This document shows positions 54,541 to 64,000 of a stretch of DNA of 64,000 nucleotides, one piece after another. Below the pieces are notes generated by a model that did no database searches, was not told where the DNA came from, and saw only the letters and a program-made list of their open reading frames with translations. The position numbers were made by a program, and so were the translations under genes. The DNA lies in the NCBI GenBank assembly GCA_029582155.1, contig CM055905.1, forward strand, positions 8,770,995 to 8,834,994, in the 5' to 3' direction. The stretch is from Panopea generosa (Eukaryota; Mollusca; Bivalvia; Adapedonta; Hiatellidae). Positions within the stretch are counted from its first letter, which is position 1. Each line of letters opens with the position of its first letter.

Positions 54541-57500
54541 ATCACACATAGCCGCGGTCGAAGTCTTCCTGGGCGGAACCAATGCTAAGTATATATTGCT
54601 CAAGGACACCACACATAGCCGCTGTCGAAGTCTTCATGGGCGGAACCAGTGCTAAGTATATATTGCTCAAGGACACCACACATAGCCGCGGTCGAAGTCT
54701 TCCTGGGCGGAACCAGTGCTAAGTATATATTGCTCAACGACACCACACATAGCCACGGTCGACGTCTTCCTGGGCGGAACCAGTGCTAAGTATATAATGC
54801 TCAAGGACACCACACATAGCCGCGGTCGAAATCTTCCTGGGCGGAACCAGTGCTAAGTATATATTGCTCAAGGACACCACACATAGCCGTGGTCGAAGTT
54901 TTCCTGGGCGGAACCAGTGCTAAGTATATATTGCTCAAGGACAACACACATAGCCGCGGTCGAAATCTTCCTGGGCGGAACCAGTGCTAAGTATATATTG
55001 CTCAAGGACACCACACATAGCTGCGGTCGAAGTCTTCCTGGGTGGAACCAGTGCTAAGTACATATTGCTCAAGGACACCACACATAGCCTCAGTCGAAGT
55101 CTTCCTGGGTGGAACCAGTGCTAAGTATATAATGCTCAAGGACACCACACATAGCCGCGGTCGAAATCTTCCTGGGCGGAACCAGTGCTAAGTTTATATT
55201 GCTCAAGGACACCACACATAGCCTCGGTCGAAGTTTTCCTGGGCGGAACCAGTGCTAAGTATATATTGCTCAAGGACAACACACATAGCCGCGGTCGAAT
55301 TCTTCCTGGGTGGAACCAGTGCTAAGTATATATAGCTCAAGGACACCACATATAGCCGCTGTCGAAGTATTCCTGGGCGGAACCAGTGCTCAGTACATAT
55401 TGATCAAGGACACCACACATAGCCGCGGTCGAAATCTTCCTGGGCGGAACCAGTGCTAAATACATATTGATCAAGGACATCACACATAGCCGCGGTCGTA
55501 GTCTTCCTGGGCGTAACCAGTGCTAAGTATATATTGCTCAAGGACACCACATATAGCCGCGGTGGAAGTCTTCCTGGGCGGAATCAATGCTAAGTATATA
55601 TTGCTCAAGGACATCACACATAGCCTCGGTCGAAGTCTTCCTGGGCGGAACCAGTGCTAAATATATATTGCTCAAGGACACCACACCTATACGCGGTCGA
55701 AGTCTTCCTGGGCGGAACCAGTGCTAAGTATATATTGCTCAAGGACACCACACATAGCCGAGGTCGAAGTCTTCCTGGGCGGAACCAGTGCTAAGTATAT
55801 ATTGCTCAAGGACACCACACATAGCCGTGGTCGAAGTCTTCCTGGGCGGAACCAGTGCTAAGTATATATTGCTCAAGGACACCACACATAGCTGCGGTCG
55901 ACGTCTTCCTGTGCGGAACCAGTGCTAAGTATATATTGGTCAACGACACCACACATAGCGGCGGTCGAAGTCTTCCTGGGCGGAACCACTGCTAAGTATA
56001 TATTGCTCAAGGACACCACACATAGCCGCGGTCGACGTCTTCCTGGGCGGAACCAGTGCTAAGTATATATTGCTCAAGGACACCACACCTATACGCGGTC
56101 GAAGTCTTCCTGGGCGGAACCAGTGCTAAGTATATATTGCTCAAGGACACCACACATAGCCGAGGTCGAAGTCTTCCTGGGCGGAACCAGTGCTAAGTAT
56201 ATATTGCTCAAGGACACCACACATAGCCGCGGTCGAAGTCTTCCTGGGCGGAACCAGTGCTAAGTATATATTGCTCAAGGACACCACACATAGCCGCGGT
56301 CGAAGTCTTCCTGGGCGGAACCAGTGCTAAGTATATATTGCTCAAGGACACCACACATAGCCGCGGTCGTAGTCTTCCTGTGCGGAACCAGTGCTAAGTA
56401 TATATTGCTCAAGGACACCACACATAGCCGCGGTCGAAGTCTTCCTGGGCGGAACCAGTGCTAAGTATATATTGCTCAAGGACACCACACATAGCCGCGG
56501 TCGAAGTCTTCCTGAGCGGAACCAGTGCTAAGTACATATTGCTCAAGGACACCACACATAGCGCGGTCGAAGTCTTCTTGTGCAGAACCAGTGCTTAGTA
56601 TATATTGCTCAAGGACACCACACATAGCCGCGGTCGACGTCTTCCTGGGTGGAACCAGTACTAAGTATATATTGCTCAAGGACACCACACATAGCCGCGG
56701 TCGACGTCTTCCTGGGCGGAACCAGTGCTAAGTATATATTGCTCAAAGACACCACACATAGCCGCGGTCGTAGTCTTCCTGTGCGGAACCAGTGCTAAGT
56801 ATATATTGCTCAAGGACACCACACATAGCCGCGGTCGAAGTCTTCCTGGGCGGAACCAGTGCTAAGTATATATTGCTCAAGGACACCACACATAGCCGCG
56901 GTCGACGTCTTCCTGTGCGGAACCAGTGCTAAGTATATATTGCTCAAGGACACCACACATAGCCGCGGTCGTAGTCTTCCTGTGCGGAACCAGTGCTAAG
57001 TATATATTGCTCAAAGACACCACAAATAGCCGCGGTCGTAGTTTTCCTGTGCGGAACCAGTGCTAAGTATATATTGCTCACGGACACCATACATAGCCGC
57101 GGTCGACGTCTTCCTGGGCGGAACCAGTGCTAAGTATATATTGCTCAAGGACACCACACATAGCCGCGTTTGTAGTCTTCCTGTGCGGAACCAGTGCTAA
57201 GTATATATTGCTCAAGGACACCACACATAGCCGCGGTCGACGTCTTTCTGGACGGAACCAGTGCTAAGTATATATTGCTCAAAGACACCACATATAGCCG
57301 CGGTCGTAGTCTTCCTGTGCGGAACCAGTGCTAAGTATATATTGCTCAAGGGCACCACACATAGCCGCGGTCGAAGTCTTCCTGTGCGGAACCAGTGCTA
57401 AGTATATATTGCTCAAAGACACCACACATAGCCGTGGTCGAAGTCTTCCTGTGCGGAACCAGTGCTAAGTATATATTGCTCAAAGACACCACACATAGCC

Positions 57501-59992
57501 GCGGTCGTAGTCTTCCTGTGCGGAACCAGTGCTAAGTATATATTGTTCAAGGACACCACACATAGCCGCGGCCGACGTCTTCCTGGGCGGAACCAGTGCT
57601 AAGTATATATTGCTCAAAGACACCACACATAGCCGCGGTCGTAGTCTTCCTGTGCGGAACAAGTGCTAAGAATATATTGCTCAAGGACACCACACATAGC
57701 CGTGGTCGACGTCTTCCTGTGGGGAACCAGTGCTAAGTATATATTTGTCAAGGACACCACACATAGCCACGGTCGACGTCTTCCTGGGCGGAACCAGTGC
57801 TAAGTATATATTGGTCAAGGACACCACACATAGCCGTGGTCGACGTCTTCCTGTGCGGAACCAGTGCTAAGTATATATTGGTCAAGGACACCACACATAG
57901 CCGTGGTCGACGTCTTCCTGGGCAGAACCAGTACGAAGTATATATTGCTCAAAGACACCACACATAGCCGCGGTCGTAGTCTTCCTGTGCGGAAACAGTG
58001 CTAAGTATATATTGGTCAAGGACACCACACATAGCCGCGGTCGTAGTCTTCCTGTGCGGAACCAGTGCTAAGTATATATTGCTCAAAGACACCACACATA
58101 GCCGCGGTCGTAGTCTTCCTGTGCGGAACCAGTGCTAAGTATATATTGCTCAAAGACACCACACATAGCCACGGTCGACGTCTTCCTGGGGGGAACAAGT
58201 GCTAAGTATATATTGCTCAAGGACACCACACATAGCCGCAGTCGAAGTCTTCCTGGGCGGAACCAGTGCTAAGTATATATTGCTCAAAGACACCACACAT
58301 AGCCACGGTCGTAGTCTTCCTGTGCGGAACCAGTGCTAAGTATATATTGGTCAAGGACACCACACATAGTCGCGGTCGAAGTCTTCCTGGGCGGAACCAG
58401 TGCTAAGTATATATTGCTCAAAGACACCACACATAGCCGCGGTCGTAGTCTTCCTGTGCGGAACCAGTGCTAAGTATATATTGCTCAAGGACACCACACA
58501 TAGCCGCGGTCGACGTCTTCCTGGGCGGAACCAGTGCTAAGTATATATTGCTCGAGGACACCACACATAGTCGCGGTCGAAGTCTTCCTGTGCGGAACCA
58601 GTGCTAAGTATATATTGCTCAAGGACACCACACATAGTCGCGGTCGAAGTCTTCCTGGGCGGAACCAGTTCTAAGAAAATATTGCTCAAAGACACCACAC
58701 ATAGCCGCGGTCGTAGTCTTCCTGTGCGGAACCAGTGCTAAGTATATATTGCTCAAGGACACCACACATAGCCGCGGTCGACGTCTTCCTGGGCGGAACC
58801 AGTGCTAAGTATATATTGCTCAAGGACACCACACATAGTCGCGGTCGAAGTCTTCCTGTGCGGAACCAGTGCTAAGTATATATTGCTCAAGGACACCACA
58901 CATAGCCGCGGTCGACGTCTTCCTGGGCGGAACCAGTGCTAAGTATATATTGCTCAAAGACACCACACATAGCCGCGGTCGTAGTCTTCCTGTGCGGAAC
59001 CAGTGCTAAGTATATATTGCTCAAGGACACCACACATAGCCGCGGTCGACGTCTTCCTGTGCGGAACCAGTGCTAAGTATATATTGCTCAAAGACACCAC
59101 ACATAGCCGCAGTCGACGTCTTCCTGGGCGGAACCAGTGCTAAGTATATATTGCTCAAAGACACCACACATAGTCGCGGTCGACGTCTTCCTGGGCGGAA
59201 CAAGTGCTAAGTATATATTGCTCAAGGACACCACACATAGCCGCAGTCGAAGTCTTCCTGGGCGGAACCAGTGCTAAGTATATATTGTTCAAGGACACCA
59301 CACATAGCCGCGGTCGACGTCTTCCTGGGCGGAACCAGTGCTAAGTATATATTGCTCACGGACACCACACATAGCCGCGGTCGTAGTCTTCCTGTGCGGA
59401 ACCAGTGCTAAGTATATATTGCTCAAGGACACCACACATAGCCGCGGTCGACGTCTTCCTGGGCGGAACCAGTGCTAAGTATATATTGCTCAAAGACACC
59501 ACACATAGCCGTGGTCGTAGTCTTCCTGTGCGGAACCAGTGCTAAGTATATATTGCTCAAGGACACCACACATAACCGTGGTCGAAGTCTTCCTGTGCGG
59601 AACCAGTGCTAAGTATATATTGGTCAAGGACACCACACATAGCCGCGGTTGTAGTCTTCCTGTGCGGAACCAGTGCTAAGTATATATTGCTCAAGGACAC
59701 CACACATAGCCGCGGTCGTAGTCTTCCTGTGCGGAACCAGTGCTAAGTATATATTGCTCAAGGACACCACACATAGCCGCGGTCGTAGTCTTCCTGTGCG
59801 GAACCAGTGCTAAGTATATATTGCTCAAAGACACCACACATAGCCGCGGTCGAAGTCTTCCTGGGCGGAACCAGTGCTAAGTATATATTGGTCAAGGACA
59901 CCACACATAGCCGTGGTCGACGTCTTCCTGGACGGAACCAGTGCTAAGTATATATTGCTCAAGTACACCACACATAGCCGCGTTGGAAAATC
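54541..59992. repeat. 67-bp satellite-like array, about 81 copies, derived from SINE family D
   Basis: The unit is CACACATAGCCGCGGTCGAA, GTCTTCCTGGGCGGAACCAG, TGCTAAGTATATATTGCTCA, AGGACAC (67 bp; checked between 55751 and 55818). Variants are CGAAG/CGACG/CGTAG, GGGCGG/GTGCGG and AAGGAC/AAAGAC; the GTGCGG and AAAGAC forms become common only after about 56700. A block with the rare CCTATACGC variant at 55686 recurs at 56088, exactly six units away. On the minus strand the unit aligns with the body of SINE D just after its tRNA-like head. Open frames of 60-70 codons are artefacts. Confidence 0.97.
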
Positions 59993-60184
59993 TTAATATA
60001 TATACCTGACTAGTTCTTCTAATTGGTCAACGCAGAAAGTGTCCATGTGAACAAAAATTGTGAAATTACACAAAAGCAAGAAATGCATCGTAATTGTAAT
60101 AATGTTTTTAAAACACAACTTATATAAACGCTTGTGATGTGGTCACTTGACATTATGTGAATCTTTTTTTCATTCTGGTGTATT

Positions 60185-60290
60185 TTCTCTAACGTATCTA
60201 TCGTCTTTCCACAAGTAATTGGCATACTATCTCACATTGTTTTCGATCTGTGCTCGAACCCACTACTTCGACAGCTAAAGATGAGTGATA
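60185..60290 (-). repeat. SINE family C fragment, minus orientation
   Basis: On the minus strand: GCTGTCGAAGTAGTGGGTTC with the B box GGGTTCGAGCAC, then GTGAGATAGTATGCCAATTA and CTTGTGG. It has diverged from the copy at 47108. Confidence 0.75.
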
Positions 60291-60389
60291 ATGAAACAGA
60301 GCAATGGTCAAGGAGTACTCGTCGACTTTAATACTATGTGACATAACAAATAATGGTAGACAACTTTCAATCAACATGTTTCTAACATT

Positions 60390-60530
60390 AGTTACTGGGT
60401 ACTTCCGTCTGTCAACAAGTAACTGACACAATGGCTCACGTTTTTTTCAACAAAGTTTGGTTCAAACCCAGGACTTCGACGGTAATAGATAACTGGTCTT
60501 TAGACAAAGCATTAGATCGCGCGGCCAAGA
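60390..60530 (-). repeat. SINE family C copy, minus orientation
   Basis: On the minus strand: CTTGGCCGCGCGATCTAATG, CTTTGTCTAAAGACCAGTTA, the decayed B box GGGTTTGAACC and CAGTTACTTGTTGACAGACG. Confidence 0.78.
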
Positions 60531-60968
60531 AGGACCTATCGACTATACTACTATATAGAAATAATACATAAAGGTAGACCATCGTGTATTTTGTGTATAT
60601 GAGTACATTTAAATATAACAAGAGTAGTCGATCTTGAACCAACACGTTTCTAGCATTAGCATTGAATTTCACTGTGTTTATGGTTTCTTTTACATTTGTA
60701 TAATGAATGTATATTGGGTTTACTTCCTGCTTCCTGTTTAAATACATTGAATATATACGAATCTTAAAATTATCGGTTCAGTAAACGAGTCATATTTTAT
60801 ACTTACATGTACATATAAAGAGCTGTGGGCTAGAAAGAAGTAAAATGTAGAACGAAAACAAAGAAACTAAGGGAGCGGAAAGCATACGATATGTATATGT
60901 AGTATAAAAAGGGAGTAGAAGGAAGTTAAAAAAGGGAAGAAAAAGAAGATGTTGCTAGAAATTATATA

Positions 60969-60970
<2 letters not shown>
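60531..60970. other. Sequence without a recognised feature
   Basis: AT-rich spacer. Confidence 0.35.
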
Positions 60971-61019
<49 letters not shown>

Positions 61020-61020
61020 G

Positions 61021-61050
<30 letters not shown>
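60971..61050. repeat. (GA)n microsatellite
   Basis: Two GA tracts separated by GGGTGGGG. Confidence 0.97.
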
Positions 61051-61053
<3 letters not shown>

Positions 61054-61311
61054 GTACACAAGACGGAAAGAAAGTAGACAAATAAAAAACAAGAAAATGA
61101 AGGCGTCAGAAATTAAGGTAGGTAGTAACAAATCAGAAGGAATAGAAGATAAGCATAATTAAAAAGAAAAGTTTGTATCTCGAAATTAAGCGTTAGGTAT
61201 ATGGTAACAAAACGTAGACAGACAGGTACAAGAAAACAAAGGTGTAGCTAGAGAGTGGTATAGGGAGGTAAGAAAGTAGACAGATATGCACACTAGGAAA
61301 TGAGAGAGTAC

Positions 61312-62105
61312 ATCAAGAAAATAGACAGGGCAATCACAAGATAAAAAAGAATGTATAGGTGGCAAGTGAGGTGAAATTAAACAGGCAATCAGTCACAAGG
61401 TAAAGAAGAATGTATAGGTGACAAGTGAGGAGATGAAAGTAGACAGGCAGTCGCAAGATAAAGAAGAATGTATAGGTGGCAAGTGAGGAGATGAAAGTAG
61501 ACAGACAATCAATCACAAGACAAAGAAGAATGTATAAGTGGCAAGTGAGGAGATTTAAGCAGACAGGCAATCAGTCTCAAGGTAAAGAAGAGTGTATAGG
61601 TGGCAGGTGAAGAGATGATAGTAGACAGGCAATCAATCACAAGGTAAAGAAGAATGTATAGGTGGCAAGTGAAGATATAAAAGTAGACAGGCAATCAATC
61701 ACAAGGTAAAGACGAATGTATAGGTAGCAAGTGAGGATATGAACGTAGACAGGCAATCACTCACAAGATAACGAAGAATGTATAGATAGCAAGTGAGGAG
61801 ATGAATGTCGACAGGCAATGTATCACAAGGTGGGCAAGTGTCTTTAGGTGGCAACTGAGGAGATGAAAAAAGACAGGCAATTACAAGATAAAGAAGAATT
61901 TATATGTAACAAGTGAAGAGATGGAAGTAGACAGGCAATGTATCACAAGATAAAGAAAAATGTATAGGTAGCAAGTGAGGAGATAAAAGTAGACAGGCAA
62001 TCACAAGATAGGGAAGCATGTATGGGTGGCAAGTTTAGAGATGGAAGTAGACAGGCAATGTATCACAAGATAAAGGAGAATGTATATGTGGCAAGTGAGG
62101 AGATA
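61312..62105. repeat. 62-bp tandem array, about 12-13 copies
   Basis: The unit is AAGTAGACAGGCAATCAATC, ACAAGGTAAAGAAGAATGTA, TAGGTGGCAAGTGAGGAGAT, GA. Some units lack the AATC part (CAGGCAATCACAAG). Phe/Leu/Thr-rich minus-strand frames are artefacts. Confidence 0.95.
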
Positions 62106-62344
62106 TATGAAACATATAAAAATACAACAATAAAACAATGGGTATTTCATTTGTTCAATCCCATTGCTTTTTTGAAAAATATATATTTTCGGAATAGGCA
62201 CAAATGACCAAGTTATTTCACACAATTTTACGTATTACATGAAATAGTTTATGCTCAATTTATCAATAGAATAACTAATTGGTGTTATTAGGAATCGATA
62301 TATACAAAATTGTGTAAAGCTATCCCTCCCAGTTCTAACAAGAG

Positions 62345-63002
62345 CCATGTTGGACATGGCCAATCCCCTGCCAAAGCAAGTTTATACTGTCCACTTCCTG
62401 GCAATATTTTCTATCATTGTATGCAGTTTCAAGGCATTCACTTCACAACTGCCCATGGTATGCTACAAACAAGGGAAAATAACAAAGTGGAATAATTTGG
62501 CAAAGACAGAAGAAAGAGTTATGCTTCCTGCCTGTACACTGCACTTCCTCTCAATGTCCTCTATTATTATGTGAAATATCAACTAAATCCTTTGAACACT
62601 TTTTGAGTTATGTTCCGGACTAGCATAATAAAATATAATAACAAAGGGAAAATAATTATGTAAGGACAGAAGAAATAGATATGGTTTCTGCACAATGCAC
62701 TTCCTCTCGATGCCCTCTATAGTTAAGTGAAATATTAACTAAATCCGTTGAAAACTTTTTAAGTTCTGAACAAGCATAATAAAATATAATAAAGGGAGAT
62801 AATTAAAAAATGGACAAGATAGATCTATAGTTCTTGGGGAATGCACTTCCTGTCAATGTCCCCTATAACTGTGAGAAATATGAACCAAAACACCTTGAAT
62901 AGTTCTTGAGTAATCTTTATAACAAGTATGCTTAAAGTTATAAATGGGGCTGATCGAAAACTGAGGCAAAATAGAGTTATGGCTCTAAGACGCTGCATTT
63001 TC
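62345..63002. repeat. ~160-bp tandem repeat, four to five diverged units
   Basis: Units start near 62345, 62505, 62665, 62813 and 62963. Each has GACAGAAGAAAGAGTTATG, GCACTTCCTCTCAATGTCC and GTGAAATATCAACTAAATCC followed by CACTTTTTGAGTTATG. I recall a very similar repeat from bivalve genomes, unverified. Frames at 62310-62574 are not genes. Confidence 0.85.
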
Positions 63003-63140
63003 TGGGGCCGTATTCATAAACTTCTTAGATTTTCGATTAGAAAATATTTTAACGCAGCGATATTTTCTTAGCTAAGATGAAAACAAATTCTTAACTGAAG
63101 TTGTATTCATAAAACCACTAAGACAAATCTTAGTTAAAAA
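63003..63140. repeat. Dispersed repeat with GTATTCATAAA motif (two units)
   Basis: GGGGCCGTATTCATAAACTT at 63003 and GTTGTATTCATAAAACCACT at about 63101, each followed by TTAG-rich sequence. It is related to the motif at 25540. Confidence 0.5.
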
Positions 63141-63469
63141 AAAAGTATAAAAAATAATAATTCTTAGATCAAATATTTCATCTTTAAAAAAAATATTAAC
63201 TCGGTAACTAAGGAAGTCTTGGATTTTCCAAATCTTAAAATAGTATCGGAAGTGAGAGTTTTGAAAATACTTTCTACACTATAATCACTTTAAATGAGTA
63301 TTGAAAAGTCATTGTAGAATGTGACCTTGTGTGTAGTTTGTTTGTGTATATGTAGTATGTCTGTATTTGAGTGTAAAATATGTACATGCTAGTCACTCAG
63401 CTCGTTTTGTGTTTATGTGTTTAAAGATATATGTTACTACAACATTGTCCTTGATGTGAAACTGTGTAT

Positions 63470-63504
63470 AGTCTTCTTCTTCTTCTTTCTCTTCTTCTTC
63501 TTCT
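63470..63504. repeat. (TTC)n microsatellite
   Basis: Interrupted TTC triplets. Confidence 0.95.
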
Positions 63505-63889
63505 TATTATACTACAACTTAAAATGTGAAATCAAATACAGTGGAACGCGATACTCGTGTACTTTATTTAGAAAAACAATGAATAAATAAATATATAAAT
63601 AATTAATATATCTAAATGTATTCAAACGTTTTCGCCGTGAATTACTTTAAAATGTCCCTCATTAAAATAGTGTTATGATTATAAATGATATTGCCGCTGT
63701 TTTCTACCAAACTATAAACCGCTACGGTGGTCAAAGAACGTCATGTGTTCGGCATAGTACTCAAGTGTGTCAGCACTAAACAGTTGTTGAAAATAGCAAT
63801 AAACACCCATTAATACAATATATTCAGTAAAGTATCACTTAAACGCTGAGATTGTTCACTCTTCTCTTACCATTTGATTGTTTCTTTGA

Positions 63890-64000
63890 GTATGTAGCGT
63901 AATTGTTATGCTATCGAGAGCTAACAGACGATCAGAGGGTCGTGGGTTTGATCCTCCGCCACGGTTATGTGTGAGACGGAGACTATATCCGTATATGCTT
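63890..64000 (-). repeat. SINE family B end plus tRNA-like fragment at the window edge
   Basis: TATCGAGAGCTAACAGACGA matches the 3' part of family B in minus orientation. The next bases hold GGGTCGTGGGTTTGATCCTC, which reads as a plus-strand B box, so two elements or a rearranged one meet here. Confidence 0.6.

Noticed and set aside
62310-62574. Two overlapping 61-75-codon frames
   Set aside because: They lie in a ~160-bp non-coding repeat whose other units lack these frames.

Overview
This is a repeat-dense, AT-rich eukaryotic window, most likely from a marine lophotrochozoan and probably a mollusc. The evidence is an intron-rich animal gene, a CR1/L2/Crack-like non-LTR retrotransposon, several tRNA-derived SINE families and very many minisatellites. 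No species can be named from sequence alone.

Bases 1374-22968 (minus strand) carry the one conventional protein-coding gene I can support: the 5' part of a protein-glutamine gamma-glutamyltransferase (transglutaminase). It is spread over seven short exons that are mostly hidden inside longer chance reading frames. The exons can be followed from a putative ATG exon (22968-22827) through the N-terminal beta-sandwich (21964-21701, 11756-11505, 4423-4293) into the papain-like core (3853-3746, 2447-2273 with the active-site Cys, 1503-1374). The remaining core, with the catalytic His and Asp, and the C-terminal barrels lie beyond base 1. Splice phases agree through all junctions, with one ambiguous acceptor. 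The introns are filled with SINEs, minisatellites and a LINE.

The large second intron (about 9.9 kb) holds, on the same strand as the gene, an intact 1145-codon LINE ORF2 (16421-12984). It has an APE endonuclease, a reverse transcriptase, a C-terminal CCHC motif and, just before the endonuclease, a 2A-type ribosome-skipping motif. A partial ORF1 (19478-18960) lies 2.5 kb upstream on the same strand; the interval contains ATC microsatellite, a ~125-bp degenerate repeat and a 328-bp tandem duplication.

Bases 23000-33000 hold only dispersed elements: SINEs, two copies of a MITE-like element (one with a SINE nested in it), microsatellites and unassigned sequence. Bases 33035-46700 are a continuous 13.7-kb block of four abutting tandem arrays (units of about 32, 50, 40 and 16-20 bp). 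Bases 48121-52464 are a 2.1-2.2 kb tandem segmental duplication, each copy carrying a 36-bp minisatellite that has expanded differently. Bases 54541-59992 are an array of about 81 copies of a 67-bp unit that is recognisably derived from the body of one of the local SINE families. The right end (60-64 kb) holds more SINE pieces, a 62-bp array, a ~160-bp repeat and microsatellites.

No CRISPR array, rRNA, functional tRNA or bacterial-type operon was seen. Repeat-family letters (A-D) are labels made for this window. Resemblance to named families is from memory and unverified.
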